Below are positions 54,113 to 64,000 of a DNA stretch of 64,000 nucleotides, in pieces. Each line of letters starts with the position of its first letter. Positions within the stretch are counted from its first letter, which is position 1. Below the pieces are notes generated by a model. The model ran no database searches. It saw only the letters and a program-made list of their open reading frames with translations, and had not been told where the DNA came from. The stretch spans positions 1,302,001 to 1,366,000 of the forward strand of contig CP099514.1 in NCBI GenBank assembly GCA_025809375.1, written 5' to 3'. This DNA is from Bacillus zhangzhouensis (lineage in GTDB: Bacteria; Bacillota; Bacilli; Bacillales; Bacillaceae). The position numbers and the translations under genes are program-made.

Positions 54113-55066
54113 ATGGCACGTATCGTATTTATGGGAACCCCTGATTTTTCAGTACCTGTGCTGCAAACACTGATAACAGAAGGATACGAAGTTGTAGGGG
54201 TTGTCACGCAGCCAGACCGCCCGAAAGGAAGAAAACGAGTGCTCACACCGCCTCCTGTGAAAGTGGAAGCCTTAAAGCACGGGATTCCTGTGTTGCAGCC
54301 TGAAAAGGTACGCCTTGATGAAGAAATTGATAAGGTGCTTGCATTACAGCCGGATTTAATCGTCACAGCGGCATTTGGACAAATTTTACCAAAGCGATTA
54401 CTCGATGAACCTAAGTTTGGATGTATCAATGTTCATGCCTCGCTGCTGCCAGAACTAAGAGGCGGCGCGCCGATCCATTATGCGATCCTTCAGGGCAAAA
54501 AGAAAACAGGCGTCACCATCATGTACATGGTGGAAAGACTTGATGCAGGTGACATGATCAGTAAAGTAGAAGTGGAAATCGATGAATTAGACAATGTCGG
54601 AACATTGCATGACAAATTAAGTGCAGCTGGTGCCGCACTCTTAAAAGATACGATGCCAAATGTTCTGAGCGGGTCTATTTCCCCGATTCCGCAAAATGAA
54701 GAAGCGGCCACATACGCACCAAATATTAAGCGGGAGCAAGAAAGACTAGACTGGACAAAAACCGGTGAAGAGCTTTACAACCAAGTTCGCGGGCTAAATC
54801 CATGGCCAGTTGCCTATACTGAATGGAACGGCGGTCATCTAAAAGTATGGGAAGCGAAAAAGGTTCCACTGCAAGCGCAAGAAGAACCTGGGAAAGTGAT
54901 TGAGCTTCAAAAAGAAGGTCCGGTCATTGGAACGGGGAATGAACAAGGCCTTTTATTAACAAGTGTGCAGCCAGCTGGTAAGAAAAAAATGAGCGGCGAA
55001 GACTTCTTAAGAGGCGCAAATATCGAAATTGGACAGAAATTAGGGTTAATGAATGAAGAAAAGTAA
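54113..55066 (+). CDS. fmt: Methionyl-tRNA formyltransferase
   Basis: Fmt formylates initiator Met-tRNA, the counterpart of Def. The 317-residue protein has [13 protein letters not shown] at the N-terminus, the catalytic phrase [17 protein letters not shown] near 108, and a C-terminal tRNA-binding OB domain. ATG 54113 has GGAAGGGTG upstream; an in-frame GTG at 54104 is inside that site. The end overlaps rsmB by 14 bases. Confidence 0.96.
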   Translation: MARIVFMGTPDFSVPVLQTLITEGYEVVGVVTQPDRPKGRKRVLTPPPVKVEALKHGIPVLQPEKVRLDEEIDKVLALQPDLIVTAAFGQILPKRLLDEPKFGCINVHASLLPELRGGAPIHYAILQGKKKTGVTIMYMVERLDAGDMISKVEVEIDELDNVGTLHDKLSAAGAALLKDTMPNVLSGSISPIPQNEEAATYAPNIKREQERLDWTKTGEELYNQVRGLNPWPVAYTEWNGGHLKVWEAKKVPLQAQEEPGKVIELQKEGPVIGTGNEQGLLLTSVQPAGKKKMSGEDFLRGANIEIGQKLGLMNEEK

Positions 55067-56396
55067 TGTGAGAGAAGTAGCGCTGGACGCTTTAATCAAA
55101 CTTGAACAAAATCAAGCTTACAGTAATTTGCTTTTGCAGTCAGTCATGAAAGATAAAGACTTAGCTGATCAGGACAAACCGCTGTTAACAGAACTTGTGT
55201 ATGGTACACTGCAAAATAAGCTGGCATTAGATTATATGCTTGCGCCCTTTGTGAAAAAACCGCAAAAGGTGGCTCCATGGGTTATGCAGCTTTTGCGGAT
55301 GTCTCTTTATCAAATGGTGTACCTAGAAAAAATCCCAGATCGTGCAGCCATTCATGAAGCTGTCGAGCTAACGAAAAAGCGTGGGCACAAAGGCATTTCT
55401 TCACTTGTCAATGGTGTTCTTCGTTCCGTACAAAGAGAAGGTGTCCCGGCATTTGATGCGATCAAAGATCCAGTAAAGCGGCTTTCTATTGAGACAAGCC
55501 ACCCATTATGGCTTGTTCAAGAATGGGTTCAGGCATATGGATTTGAAGCGGCAGAAAGCATGTGCCGCATTCATTTAGTCCCGCCAAAGCAAACCCTTCG
55601 CGTCAATCGAATGAAAACAGACCGCACGGCACTGCAGCAAGAACTAATGGATGCAGGCATTGAAACGGAGCTTGGCGACTTATCTGAAGATGCACTTAAG
55701 CTCATGAAAGGGTCCATCGTCTCAACCTCTTCTTTTCAAGAAGGCTATGTCACGATACAAGATGAAAGCTCCATGCTTGTCGCAAGAGCGCTCGACCCTC
55801 AGCCGGGAGAAACGGTGCTCGACGCCTGTGCGGCTCCTGGCGGAAAATCAACACATATTGCAGAACGTATGAATGATGAAGGGAAAATTGTTTCTCTTGA
55901 TTTACATGAACACAAAGTGAAACTCATCAAACAAGCAGCAAAACGTCTGAACCTTAATCACATTGAAGCAAAAGCACTTGATGCAAGGAGAGCAGCAGAC
56001 TATTACAGCGAAGCTTCGTTTGACCGTATTCTCATTGATGCGCCGTGTTCCGGTTTTGGCGTCATTAGACGAAAACCAGATATGAAATATACGAAGTCTA
56101 AAGAAGACTCAGCAAGGCTTGCAGCTATCCAGCAGGCCATTTTGAAGGAAGCGGCCCCGCTTTTAAAACCGGGCGGAATCCTTGTATACAGTACATGTAC
56201 AATGGACCCAACAGAAAATCAACAAGTGATTCATGCGTTTTTACAAGAACACCAAGACTTCGAACCCGATCTATCTCTTAATGAACGGCTGCCTGAGCAG
56301 GTTGCTCCGTTTGTTCAAAACGGAAGTGTACAACTTCTTCCTCATTATTTCGGAACAGATGGTTTCTTTATTTGCAGCATGAGAAAGAAGGGATAA
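55053..56396 (+). CDS. rsmB: 16S rRNA m5C967 methyltransferase RsmB
   Basis: RsmB (Sun/Fmu) methylates 16S rRNA at C967 (E. coli numbering). The 447-residue protein has an N-terminal NusB-like domain (about residues 1-140) and a C-terminal SAM domain with [13 protein letters not shown] and the catalytic cysteines in [16 protein letters not shown] and [14 protein letters not shown]. Confidence 0.95.
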   Translation: MKKSNVREVALDALIKLEQNQAYSNLLLQSVMKDKDLADQDKPLLTELVYGTLQNKLALDYMLAPFVKKPQKVAPWVMQLLRMSLYQMVYLEKIPDRAAIHEAVELTKKRGHKGISSLVNGVLRSVQREGVPAFDAIKDPVKRLSIETSHPLWLVQEWVQAYGFEAAESMCRIHLVPPKQTLRVNRMKTDRTALQQELMDAGIETELGDLSEDALKLMKGSIVSTSSFQEGYVTIQDESSMLVARALDPQPGETVLDACAAPGGKSTHIAERMNDEGKIVSLDLHEHKVKLIKQAAKRLNLNHIEAKALDARRAADYYSEASFDRILIDAPCSGFGVIRRKPDMKYTKSKEDSARLAAIQQAILKEAAPLLKPGGILVYSTCTMDPTENQQVIHAFLQEHQDFEPDLSLNERLPEQVAPFVQNGSVQLLPHYFGTDGFFICSMRKKG

Positions 56397-56399
56397 AAA

Positions 56400-57482
56400 A
56401 TGACAGAACAAAAAGTAAGAAAAGAACTGAAGACAGAAATGCCGTCGATCTACTCATTTGAGCTTCACGAAATGAAAGAATGGTTAAAAGAACAAGGCGA
56501 AAAACCTTTCCGCGCAGCTCAAATTTTTGATTGGCTTTATGAGAAACGTGTGACATCCTTTGACGATATGTCTAACCTTTCAAAGGATTTAAGAGAAAAA
56601 TTAAAAAATCAATTTGCGATCACCACATTAAAAACCGTGATCAAACAAACGTCTCAAGACGGAACGATCAAGTTTTTATTTGAATTACATGATGGCTATA
56701 CCATTGAAACAGTGCTGATGCGCCATGAATACGGCAACTCTGTCTGTGTCACAACTCAGGTTGGCTGCCGAATTGGGTGTACATTCTGTGCATCTACACT
56801 TGGCGGGTTAAAACGAAACCTTGAAGCAGGAGAAATCGTTGCTCAAGTCTTGAAAGTGCAGCAGGCACTTGACGAAACAGATGAGAGAGTCAGCTCGGTT
56901 GTCATCATGGGAATTGGCGAACCGTTTGATAACTTTGACGAAATGCTTGCCTTCCTTAAAATCATCAACCATGACAACGGCTTAAATATTGGCGCGCGAC
57001 ATATTACAGTTTCGACAAGCGGAATCATTCCAAAAATCTATCAATTCGCTGATGAGCAAATGCAAATCAATTTTGCTGTCTCCCTGCATGCACCAAACAC
57101 AGAGATCAGAAGCCGTCTGATGCCGATCAATAAGGCATATAAGCTACCAAAATTAATGGAAGCCATTGAATACTACATTCAAAAAACAGGAAGACGTGTC
57201 AGCTTTGAATACGGCCTGTTTGGCGGAGTAAATGATCAAGTTCATCATGCAGAAGAGCTTGCAGACTTATTAAAAGGAATCAAGTGCCACGTGAACCTCA
57301 TTCCGGTGAACTATGTACCGGAAAGGGATTATGTAAGAACACCGAGAGAACAAATTTTCCTATTTGAAAAAACGCTGAAAGAACGCGGTGTAAACGTAAC
57401 GATCAGACGAGAGCAAGGCCATGACATTGATGCTGCTTGCGGTCAGCTAAGAGCGAAGGAGCGTCAGGAAGAGACGAGGTGA
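56400..57482 (+). CDS. rlmN: Dual-specificity RNA methyltransferase RlmN
   Basis: RlmN is a radical-SAM enzyme that methylates C2 of A2503 in 23S rRNA and A37 of some tRNAs. The 360-residue protein has the cluster motif CRIGCTFC (CxxxCxxC) near residues 122-129 and the second catalytic Cys in IDAACGQL near the C-terminus. It starts three bases after rsmB and touches prpC. Confidence 0.96.
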   Translation: MTEQKVRKELKTEMPSIYSFELHEMKEWLKEQGEKPFRAAQIFDWLYEKRVTSFDDMSNLSKDLREKLKNQFAITTLKTVIKQTSQDGTIKFLFELHDGYTIETVLMRHEYGNSVCVTTQVGCRIGCTFCASTLGGLKRNLEAGEIVAQVLKVQQALDETDERVSSVVIMGIGEPFDNFDEMLAFLKIINHDNGLNIGARHITVSTSGIIPKIYQFADEQMQINFAVSLHAPNTEIRSRLMPINKAYKLPKLMEAIEYYIQKTGRRVSFEYGLFGGVNDQVHHAEELADLLKGIKCHVNLIPVNYVPERDYVRTPREQIFLFEKTLKERGVNVTIRREQGHDIDAACGQLRAKERQEETR

Positions 57483-57485
57483 CGA

Positions 57486-58256
57486 ATGTTGATAAGGACA
57501 GCCTTTCAAACCGATACAGGAAAAGTCCGTCAGCATAATGAGGATGATGTAGGGATTTTTGAAGCAAAAGAAGACACCCTTCTAGCTGTTGTAGCAGATG
57601 GAATGGGAGGTCATCTTGCTGGTGATGTCGCCAGTAGGATGGCCGTCTCTTCTTTAAAAGAATACTGGGAAGAAACATCTTCAATTCCAGCAAAACCAGC
57701 AGAGCAAGAAAGCTGGTTAATCTCAAAAATTAGTGACATTAATGATCAAGTATATAAACATGCGAAAAACAATGAGGAGTGCCAAGGAATGGGGACAACC
57801 ATTGTTTGTGCGCTCATTCATTTGCAAACGGTCACAATTGCCCATATTGGAGACAGCCGCTGCTACTTGCTAAGAGAAGGAGCACTGACCCAGCTAACGG
57901 ATGACCATTCACTAGTAAATGAGCTTGTGAAAACAGGAGAAATTTCTAAAGAGGATGCAGAATATCATCCAAGAAAAAATGTGCTCACGAAAGCATTAGG
58001 AACTGATCAACACGTTCAAATTGATGCACATACTTTTGAAGTGGACCCAGGAGATCAAATTCTGCTTTGCTCAGATGGTTTATCAAATAAAATAGAAGAA
58101 GAGAATTTGATTGATATTTTAACGCAAACGACTGCACCAGATGAAAAAGTAACAGCGTTAATCCAAACAGCGAATGACAACGGCGGTGAAGATAACATTA
58201 CAGCAGTATTGTTAGAAATCTCCTCACAGCTAGAGGAGGGTGACAGCAAGTGTTGA
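57486..58256 (+). CDS. prpC: PP2C-type serine/threonine phosphatase PrpC
   Basis: PrpC dephosphorylates targets of the kinase PrkC, including the kinase itself. The 256-residue metal-dependent phosphatase has the motifs [31 protein letters not shown], and [13 protein letters not shown]. It starts three bases after rlmN with AGGTGA upstream. Its stop overlaps the GTG start of prkC, so the pair is translationally coupled. Confidence 0.96.
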   Translation: MLIRTAFQTDTGKVRQHNEDDVGIFEAKEDTLLAVVADGMGGHLAGDVASRMAVSSLKEYWEETSSIPAKPAEQESWLISKISDINDQVYKHAKNNEECQGMGTTIVCALIHLQTVTIAHIGDSRCYLLREGALTQLTDDHSLVNELVKTGEISKEDAEYHPRKNVLTKALGTDQHVQIDAHTFEVDPGDQILLCSDGLSNKIEEENLIDILTQTTAPDEKVTALIQTANDNGGEDNITAVLLEISSQLEEGDSKC

Positions 58257-60205
58257 TCGGAAAACGGATCAGCGGCCGTTATCAGATTCTTCGCGTCATA
58301 GGCGGAGGCGGAATGGCAAACGTTTATTTGGCGGAGGATATGATTTTAGATCGCGAAGTCGCGATTAAAATTTTGCGCTTTGACTTTGCAAGTGATGATG
58401 ATTTTATTAGACGTTTCCGGCGTGAAGCGCAATCAGCCGCAAGCTTAGATCATCCAAATATTGTCAGTATCTACGATGTAGGGGAAGAAGATGACATTTA
58501 TTATATTGTCATGGAATATGTCGAGGGGATGACGCTGAAAGAATACATACACGCCAATGGCCCGCTTCATCCGAAAGAAGCCGTTCGTATTATGGAGCAA
58601 ATCGTTGCGGCGATGGAAGAAGCCCATGCGAAACAGCTCGTCCACCGGGACATTAAGCCTCACAATATATTAATAGACAACATGGGGAATATTAAAGTCA
58701 CTGATTTTGGCATTGCCATAGCACTCAGCTCAGCCACCATCACCCACACAAATTCTGTACTAGGATCCGTGCACTATTTGTCTCCAGAACAAGCACGCGG
58801 AGGCCTAGCGACGAAAAAGTCAGACATCTATTCACTTGGAATTGTGCTCTATGAACTCATTTCTGGACGCTTGCCATTTGAAGGGGAATCAGCTGTCAGT
58901 GTTGCGCTGAAGCATTTGCAATCAGAGCCGCCATCTGTGAGAAGGTGGAATCCTTCTGTTCCACAAAGTGTGGAAAACATCATTTTAAAGGCGATGGCCA
59001 AAGATCCATTTTATCGATATGAAGATGCATCTGAAATGCAAAAAGATTTACAAACTTGTTTCGACCCTTCCAGGCTAAAAGAAAAACGCTTTGTTATTGA
59101 AGAAGATCATGAAGCAACGAAAGCGATCCCAATTATTCAAGATCATCAAGACGATCAAGACAATGAAAAAACAGCTGTCCATCCGGTGCAAAAACCGAAG
59201 AAAAAAGAGAAACAAAAGCCGAAAAAGAAACGGAAAAAATGGCCTTGGATTGTGGCATCCATCCTGTTTATTCTGACTGCTGCGACCATTTTATCCATCA
59301 CCGTGTTTCCGGGACTGCTCTTTCCAAAAGATGTTGAGGTCACTGATGTATCTGGCATGATGCTTGATAAAGCAGAGGACACCTTGAAGAAAGCCGGCTT
59401 TACCGTCGACTCTGAACCAATTGATATCGCTGATGAGAAAATTGAAAAAGGGCTTGTCGTCAAAACAGACCCGAAAATCGGCACAAAGGTAAAAGAAGGA
59501 ACCGAAATTCAGCTTTACCAAAGTACGGGCAAGGAAAAGACCGAATTACCTGATGTAACAGGTGAAAAGGTCGATAAAGCAAAAGAATTATTAGAGAAAA
59601 AAGGGTTTAAGCAGGTTGTTGTGGAGGAAGTAAATGATAATGACACCGAATCTGGGATTGTCATGGAACAAAAACCTTCAGCGAGTACTGAGCTTGTGGC
59701 AGCAGATGAAGAAGTGATGTTGACGGTCAGCATAGGTCCTGCCGATATTACATTGCGGGATTTAACGACATATAGTAAACAGGCGGCATCGAATTATTTA
59801 GAGGATAACGCATTAAAGCTTGATGAAAAAGAAGCGTATTCTGATGATGTGCCAAAAGGTGAGGTGATGAAGCAGGAGCCAGGAGCAGGTACTGCTGTTA
59901 AACCAGGTGATACGGTGAAGATCACCTTCTCACTCGGACCGAAGAAAAAACCGGCCAAAACGGTGACTGAGAAAATTGCCATCCCGTATGAACCAGTAAC
60001 GGAAGGGCAAGAGATGACAGTACAGATTTCCATTGACGATGCTGAGCATAGCATTTCTGATTCATATGAAACTTTTAATATCACTGCACCAATTGAACGC
60101 ACCATTAAATTTAAGATTGAACCAGGTCAAAAAGGATACTATCAAGTGACGGTTGATGATAAAGTCGTAAGTTCTAAAACGATCGAATACCCAGACGATG
60201 AATAA
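58250..60205 (+). CDS. prkC: PASTA-domain serine/threonine kinase PrkC
   Basis: PrkC senses muropeptides and peptidoglycan precursors and controls germination, growth and cell-wall metabolism. The 651-residue protein has a cytoplasmic Hanks kinase domain ([32 protein letters not shown]-like LSPEQARGG). A Lys-rich linker and one membrane helix near residues 331-353 lead to three PASTA repeats and a final beta domain outside. It starts with GTG 58250 after AGGAGGGTG, within the end of prpC. Confidence 0.97.
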   Translation: MLIGKRISGRYQILRVIGGGGMANVYLAEDMILDREVAIKILRFDFASDDDFIRRFRREAQSAASLDHPNIVSIYDVGEEDDIYYIVMEYVEGMTLKEYIHANGPLHPKEAVRIMEQIVAAMEEAHAKQLVHRDIKPHNILIDNMGNIKVTDFGIAIALSSATITHTNSVLGSVHYLSPEQARGGLATKKSDIYSLGIVLYELISGRLPFEGESAVSVALKHLQSEPPSVRRWNPSVPQSVENIILKAMAKDPFYRYEDASEMQKDLQTCFDPSRLKEKRFVIEEDHEATKAIPIIQDHQDDQDNEKTAVHPVQKPKKKEKQKPKKKRKKWPWIVASILFILTAATILSITVFPGLLFPKDVEVTDVSGMMLDKAEDTLKKAGFTVDSEPIDIADEKIEKGLVVKTDPKIGTKVKEGTEIQLYQSTGKEKTELPDVTGEKVDKAKELLEKKGFKQVVVEEVNDNDTESGIVMEQKPSASTELVAADEEVMLTVSIGPADITLRDLTTYSKQAASNYLEDNALKLDEKEAYSDDVPKGEVMKQEPGAGTAVKPGDTVKITFSLGPKKKPAKTVTEKIAIPYEPVTEGQEMTVQISIDDAEHSISDSYETFNITAPIERTIKFKIEPGQKGYYQVTVDDKVVSSKTIEYPDDE

Positions 60206-60217
60206 AGGAGGGACTTT

Positions 60218-61114
60218 ATGCCTGAGGGCAAAATTATTAAAGCATTAAGCGGATTTTATTATGTGCTCGATGAGTCTCTAGAAAGTGGAAAAGTGATTCA
60301 GTGCAGAGCGAGAGGCATTTTTCGAAAAAACAAAATCACACCTCTTGTTGGAGATTATGTCGTATATCAAGCGGACAACGATAAAGAAGGCTACTTGTTA
60401 GAAGTAAAAGAGCGGACAAACGAACTTGTTCGTCCGCCTATTAGTAACGTCGATCAAGCGGTACTCGTTTTCTCTGCAACAGAACCAACCTTTAGCACAT
60501 CACTTTTAGACAGATTTCTAGTGCTGGTGGAAGCAAATGATATTAAGCCGATTATCTGTATCACAAAAATAGACTTATTGAAAACAGATCAAGAGCGTAA
60601 AAGTATTCAAGGCTATGCAGAGGACTATCGGCAAATTGGATATGACGTTCATTTAACATCCACGATTGAGGGAGACGGAATTGAAAAGCTGACCCCGCAT
60701 TTTCACAATAAAATCACTGTATTTGCCGGTCAGTCTGGTGTAGGCAAGTCCTCCCTTTTAAATGCGATGAGTCCTGATTTGGCGCTGAAAACCAATGATA
60801 TCTCCTCCCATCTTGGAAGAGGGAAGCATACGACAAGACATGTCGAACTCATTCGTACAGCAGAAGGGCTCATTGCAGATACACCTGGCTTTAGCTCGCT
60901 CGAATTTACCGGCATCGAAGCCGAAGATTTAGGTCTTTACTTTTTAGAAATCAAAGAGCGGGGTGCAGACTGTAAGTTTCGAGGCTGCCTGCACGTGAAA
61001 GAGCCTGGCTGTGCGGTCAAAGATGCGGTCGAACAAGAGCAAATCAGAGAGTATCGCTATCAGCATTATTTAGAGTTTTTAACCGAAATCAAAGACAGAA
61101 AGCCGAGGTACTAA
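60218..61114 (+). CDS. rsgA: Ribosome small-subunit GTPase RsgA (CpgA)
   Basis: RsgA is a circularly permuted GTPase that helps mature the 30S subunit; in B. subtilis (CpgA) it is phosphorylated by PrkC. The 298-residue protein has an N-terminal OB fold, G4 ITKIDLL, then G1 GQSGVGKSSLLN near 172 and G3 DTPGFSS. A zinc finger follows (CKFRGCLHVKEPGC). AAAGGAGGG precedes ATG 60218. Confidence 0.96.
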   Translation: MPEGKIIKALSGFYYVLDESLESGKVIQCRARGIFRKNKITPLVGDYVVYQADNDKEGYLLEVKERTNELVRPPISNVDQAVLVFSATEPTFSTSLLDRFLVLVEANDIKPIICITKIDLLKTDQERKSIQGYAEDYRQIGYDVHLTSTIEGDGIEKLTPHFHNKITVFAGQSGVGKSSLLNAMSPDLALKTNDISSHLGRGKHTTRHVELIRTAEGLIADTPGFSSLEFTGIEAEDLGLYFLEIKERGADCKFRGCLHVKEPGCAVKDAVEQEQIREYRYQHYLEFLTEIKDRKPRY

Positions 61115-61117
61115 ATC

Positions 61118-61768
61118 ATGGTTTATATTGCCCCTTCCATTTTATCGGCAGATTTTGCCAATTTGGAGAAAGATATTCGTGATGTGGAACAAGGCGGAGC
61201 GGATTACATTCATATTGATGTGATGGACGGCCATTTTGTACCGAATATCACATTTGGGCCGAATGTTGTGGAAGCGATCAGACCGCATACAAAGCTGCCG
61301 CTCGATGTTCACTTAATGATTGAGCAGCCAGACCGGTATATTCCTGCATTCGCAAAAGCAGGTGCTGACATTATTTCAGTCCATGTGGAGGCTTGTCCGC
61401 ACTTGCACCGAACGATACAGCACATCAAAGAACAAGGTGTAAAAGCAGGCGTCGTCTTGAACCCGCATACACCTGTTTCACAGATTGAGCATGTATTAGA
61501 GGATGTAGACCTTGTATTATTCATGACGGTGAATCCTGGTTTTGGCGGACAGGCGTTTATTCCATCTGTCCTCACGAAGGTAAAAGAAGTGAAAACACTT
61601 AGTGAACAAAAGGGCTTATCAGACTTACTCATAGAAATAGACGGCGGTGTCAATGTAGAGACTGCAAAGAGCTGTAAAGAGGCGGGCGCTAATTTACTTG
61701 TGGCCGGCTCAGCGGTATACGGTAAAGACAACCGCGCATCAGCTATTCAGGCCATTCGAGAAGCGTAA
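61118..61768 (+). CDS. rpe: Ribulose-phosphate 3-epimerase
   Basis: Rpe interconverts ribulose 5-phosphate and xylulose 5-phosphate. The 216-residue TIM barrel has the motifs APSILSADFANLE, IDVMDGHFVPNITFGP, PLDVHLMIE and VNPGFGGQAFIP. It starts three bases after rsgA. Confidence 0.97.
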   Translation: MVYIAPSILSADFANLEKDIRDVEQGGADYIHIDVMDGHFVPNITFGPNVVEAIRPHTKLPLDVHLMIEQPDRYIPAFAKAGADIISVHVEACPHLHRTIQHIKEQGVKAGVVLNPHTPVSQIEHVLEDVDLVLFMTVNPGFGGQAFIPSVLTKVKEVKTLSEQKGLSDLLIEIDGGVNVETAKSCKEAGANLLVAGSAVYGKDNRASAIQAIREA

Positions 61769-61774
61769 AAAAAG

Positions 61775-61807
61775 GAACCAAAGTCAATCTGATCTTTGGT
61801 TCTTTTT
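61775..61807 (+). terminator. Hairpin between rpe and thiN
   Basis: GAACCAAAG and CTTTGGTTC pair around a 10-base loop; flanking A and T runs extend the stem and T residues follow. Confidence 0.8.
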
Positions 61808-61827
61808 ACATGAGAGGAGCGTATATC

Positions 61828-62472
61828 ATGCACATACATATCGTAGCCGGCGGTCCTTTTGAATACATCCCGCCCCTTGAACATGAAGCATCATACGAGG
61901 ATATTCTCTGGGTTGGTGTAGACCGGGGGACGCTCTTTTTACTAGAGCATGGCATCATGCCTGCCAAGGCCTTTGGTGATTTTGACAGCGTGACAGAAGA
62001 AGAGTTTTGCGAGCTGAAAAAGAAATTGCCTGCCCTAAAAGTATTTCAGGCTGAAAAAGATGAAACCGATTTAGAGCTTGCGCTGAACTGGGCCATGCGC
62101 CAGCACCCAGCGCATATTCATATCTACGGCATTACAGGAGGAAGGGCTGATCATTTTCTAGGAAACATTCACCTTTTATATAAAGGCATTCAGCACAAGC
62201 AGAACATTACTCTTGTAGATAAACTAAATATCATTCAAATGTTTGGACCTGGTACATACGAAATAAAAGAAGACCCGGATAAAAAATATGTGTCGTTTCT
62301 GCCATTTGGTACATCGGTTGAAAAGCTGACATTAAAAGGTTTCAAATATCCTCTGAAAAATTGTCATATTGAGCCTGGTTCCACACTATGTATTAGTAAC
62401 GAACTCATCCACTCAAATGGTACTTTTTCTTTTCATGAAGGCATATTAATAATGGTAAGAAGCAAAGATTGA
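61828..62472 (+). CDS. thiN: Thiamine pyrophosphokinase
   Basis: ThiN converts thiamine to thiamine diphosphate. The 214-residue protein has GVDRGTLFLLEHGIMPAKAFGDFDSV, the acidic DETDLELAL segment and GITGGRADHFLGNIHLL, all typical for the family. ATG 61828 is preferred, with GAGAGGAG upstream; the in-frame ATG 61810 lies before that site. Confidence 0.95.
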   Translation: MHIHIVAGGPFEYIPPLEHEASYEDILWVGVDRGTLFLLEHGIMPAKAFGDFDSVTEEEFCELKKKLPALKVFQAEKDETDLELALNWAMRQHPAHIHIYGITGGRADHFLGNIHLLYKGIQHKQNITLVDKLNIIQMFGPGTYEIKEDPDKKYVSFLPFGTSVEKLTLKGFKYPLKNCHIEPGSTLCISNELIHSNGTFSFHEGILIMVRSKD

Positions 62473-62543
62473 CCAACCTATGAATGTGGATGGCTGATTA
62501 AGCTCAATTGTGCTGCAAGCGGTACTTTTAGGAGGGGGACAAA

Positions 62544-62624
62544 ATGAAATTTTATACAATCAAACTGCCTAGATTTCTTGGCGGCATTGTCCGTGCGATG
62601 CTTGGTTCATTTAAAAAAGATTAA
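62544..62624 (+). CDS. spoVM: Stage V sporulation protein SpoVM
   Basis: SpoVM is an amphipathic peptide that marks the forespore by recognising its convex membrane curvature and anchors SpoIVA and the coat. The 26 codons (MKFYTIKLPRFLGGIVRAML then GSFKKD) match the family exactly in length, including Pro9. AGGAGGGGG lies 8 bases before ATG 62544. A sigma-E promoter is expected in 62473-62530, but I could not place one with confidence. Confidence 0.96.
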   Translation: MKFYTIKLPRFLGGIVRAMLGSFKKD

Positions 62625-62651
62625 TGAGTAATCTCCTTTATTTCCACATAA

Positions 62652-62685
62652 AAACGCCTGCTACAGTTTATTGTAGCAGGCGTTT
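62652..62685 (+). terminator. Bidirectional terminator between spoVM and rpmB
   Basis: AAACGCCTGCTACA and TGTAGCAGGCGTTT form a perfect 14-bp stem around GTTTAT. spoVM and rpmB converge on it. Confidence 0.88.
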
Positions 62686-62693
62686 ACTCTTGC

Positions 62694-62882
62694 TTATACA
62701 CGCTCAACTTTACCAGATTTCAAAGCTCGAGCTGATACATATACTCTTTTAGGCTTACCGTCCACTAGAATACGAACTTTTTGAAGGTTCGCGCCCCATG
62801 TACGTTTTGTAGAGTTCATTGCGTGAGAACGGTTGTTCCCAGCTTTTGTTTTTCTGCCTGTAATAACGCATTTACGTGCCAT
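62694..62882 (-). CDS. rpmB: 50S ribosomal protein L28
   Basis: The 62-residue L28 protein begins [20 protein letters not shown] and carries [15 protein letters not shown]. The start is the ATG whose first base is 62882; GGAGG lies upstream on the minus strand. An in-frame extension to 62924 was rejected. It lacks the full four-cysteine zinc set of C+ L28 forms; only Cys5 is present. Confidence 0.97.
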   Translation of the reverse strand: MARKCVITGRKTKAGNNRSHAMNSTKRTWGANLQKVRILVDGKPKRVYVSARALKSGKVERV

Positions 62883-63019
62883 TTGTTTCCCTCCTAACTG
62901 CGAAAACATCATCATATTCTTCATATACGTACTTAGAGATGCCTCAAGATACTTTAATAATTTACCACAGCTTCAAGGGGTTTGCAAGGATTGTTTCCTC
63001 CTCTTTCAAGAAAAATACC

Positions 63020-63112
63020 TTGACATCTTGATAAAAAATCAAGGCTATAGTATAAGTAGGATTGGGTCGGATTGAATGATTTCTTTTAAAAAGTAGGGTC
63101 TTATAGTAAAAT
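63020..63112 (+). promoter_or_regulatory. Likely promoter region of yloU-fakA
   Basis: TTGACA at 63020-63025 is followed by TATAGT at 63046-63051 with a long 20-base spacer. Nearer the gene, TAAAAT at 63107-63112 has only a weak TTTTAA -35. I cannot decide which is used. Confidence 0.4.
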
Positions 63113-63153
63113 AGTGATAACTCAGGGCAAATTCTCAAAAAGGGGGAACCAAT

Positions 63154-63516
63154 GTGTCCATTGAACTTAGAACGAAATACGGACAAATTGATATATCAAA
63201 TGAAGTCATTGCAATGGTGGCAGGAGGCGCTGCGATCGATTGCTATGGTATAGTTGGCATGGCGTCCAAAAATCAAATCAAGGACGGCTTGACGGATATT
63301 CTCCGCAAAGAGAATTTCAGCCGGGGTGTTCTTGTGCGTCAAAAAGAAGACCGCATTCATATTGATATGTACATCATCGTCAGCTACGGTACAAAAATAT
63401 CAGAAGTCGCACATAATGTTCAAACGAAAGTCAAATATACCATTCATCACACAATTGGACTTTCTGTTGACTCGGTCAACATTTATGTACAAGGAGTAAA
63501 AGTTACGAACCCGTAG
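63154..63516 (+). CDS. yloU: Asp23/Gls24-family envelope protein YloU
   Basis: This 120-residue DUF322 protein shows ISNEVIAMVAGGAAIDCYGIVG and the later VDSVNIYVQGV, typical for the Asp23/Gls24 family. Some members associate with the membrane and affect cell-wall stress responses; the B. subtilis role is not defined. It starts with GTG 63154 after AAAAAGGGGG and lies 15 bases before fakA, a conserved pairing. Confidence 0.93.
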   Translation: MSIELRTKYGQIDISNEVIAMVAGGAAIDCYGIVGMASKNQIKDGLTDILRKENFSRGVLVRQKEDRIHIDMYIIVSYGTKISEVAHNVQTKVKYTIHHTIGLSVDSVNIYVQGVKVTNP

Positions 63517-63531
63517 TAAGGAGGAAATATA

Positions 63532-64000
63532 TTGTCTATTAGAAATCTTGATGGCCGCTCATTTGCAAAAATGATTCTTGCAGGTGCTCACCATCTTTCT
63601 CAAAACGCACAAATTGTGGATGCGTTAAATGTTTTTCCGGTGCCAGACGGAGACACTGGGACAAATATGAATTTGTCAATGACTTCAGGGGCAAAAGCAG
63701 TTGAAGAAACAAATACCGATCATATTGGGAAGGTCGGCGTGGCCCTGTCGAGAGGATTATTGATGGGCGCAAGAGGAAACTCAGGCGTGATCCTGTCACA
63801 GCTCTTTAGAGGTTTCAGTAAACATATTGAACAAAAAGAAATGATTGATGCAAAAGAATTTGCTCTTGCCTTACAGGCGGGTGTTGATACAGCATATAAA
63901 GCCGTGATGAAACCGATTGAAGGAACCATCTTAACAGTTGCAAAGGATGCAGCAAAGAAAGCGGTTGCTGTTTCAGCAGCAGAGGATCAAATAGACCGCG
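63532..64000 (+). CDS. fakA: Fatty-acid kinase subunit FakA (YloV), 5' part
   Basis: The open frame starts with TTG 63532 after AAGGAGG and runs off the window; 156 codons are visible. It encodes a DhaL-like nucleotide-binding domain with [18 protein letters not shown] near residues 33-50 and [15 protein letters not shown] near 79-93. FakA phosphorylates fatty acids that are held by FakB proteins for phospholipid synthesis. The middle and C-terminal domains are outside the window. Confidence 0.94.
   Translation, partial: MSIRNLDGRSFAKMILAGAHHLSQNAQIVDALNVFPVPDGDTGTNMNLSMTSGAKAVEETNTDHIGKVGVALSRGLLMGARGNSGVILSQLFRGFSKHIEQKEMIDAKEFALALQAGVDTAYKAVMKPIEGTILTVAKDAAKKAVAVSAAEDQIDR

Overview
The window is a stretch of Bacillus chromosome. 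Gene order and protein sequences follow the B. subtilis division/sporulation, pyrimidine, sulfate and coaBC-priA-prkC regions almost gene for gene. The protein divergence and one accessory operon suggest a relative such as the B. pumilus/safensis/altitudinis group; that placement is an inference from remembered B. subtilis sequences, not a search result. About 60 protein genes are present. All lie on the + strand except rqcH and rpmB. I see no tRNA, rRNA, insertion sequence, prophage or CRISPR array.

Layout. (1) 1-6458: the distal dcw cluster: end of murG, murB, divIB, ylxW, ylxX, sbp, ftsA, ftsZ. (2) 6459-7136: gene-poor, with a decayed Lys/Ala-rich coding remnant at the place where B. subtilis carries bpr. 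(3) 7137-9888: spoIIGA-sigE-sigG, with a Spo0A-type promoter (22-bp spacer) and a hairpin over the sigG ribosome binding site. (4) 9900-14876: the one clearly accessory block. A SorC-family regulator and its operators are followed by an NAD-dependent SAF-domain oxidoreductase, GutM, and a complete glucitol-family PTS (IIC, IIBC, IIA). No sorbitol-6-phosphate dehydrogenase of the usual SDR type is present, so the substrate is unknown. (5) 14963-19929: ylmA, ylmC, ylmD, ylmE, sepF, ylmG, ylmH, divIVA. (6) 19940-25055: T-box-controlled ileS, then ylyA, lspA, rluD. (7) 25052-36957: the pyr operon pyrR-P-B-C-AA-AB-K-D-F-E with three PyrR-type attenuators. (8) 37027-43176: a SAM (S-box) riboswitch, a 48-residue YezD-like ORF, and the sulfate assimilation/siroheme genes cysH-cysP-sat-cysC-sumT-sirB-sirC. 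(9) 43184-47734: rqcH (minus strand) and the Ca2+-ATPase gene yloB. (10) 47817-62472: yicC-like yloC, remA, gmk, rpoZ, coaBC, priA, def, fmt, rsmB, rlmN, prpC, prkC, rsgA, rpe, thiN. (11) 62544-64000: spoVM, rpmB (minus), yloU and the 5' part of fakA.

Functional links. Division genes (ftsA, ftsZ, sepF, divIB, divIVA) surround the sigma factors that act after asymmetric division. PyrR reads UMP level at three successive attenuators. The S-box ties sulfate reduction and siroheme synthesis to SAM level. PrpC and PrkC form a phosphatase/kinase pair, and RsgA and YloU/FakA follow nearby. About a fifth of the genes start with GTG or TTG; starts were chosen from Shine-Dalgarno spacing and remembered B. 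subtilis N-termini.

The best candidate for an incompletely described system is the SorC/oxidoreductase/Gut-PTS operon at 9918-14876.
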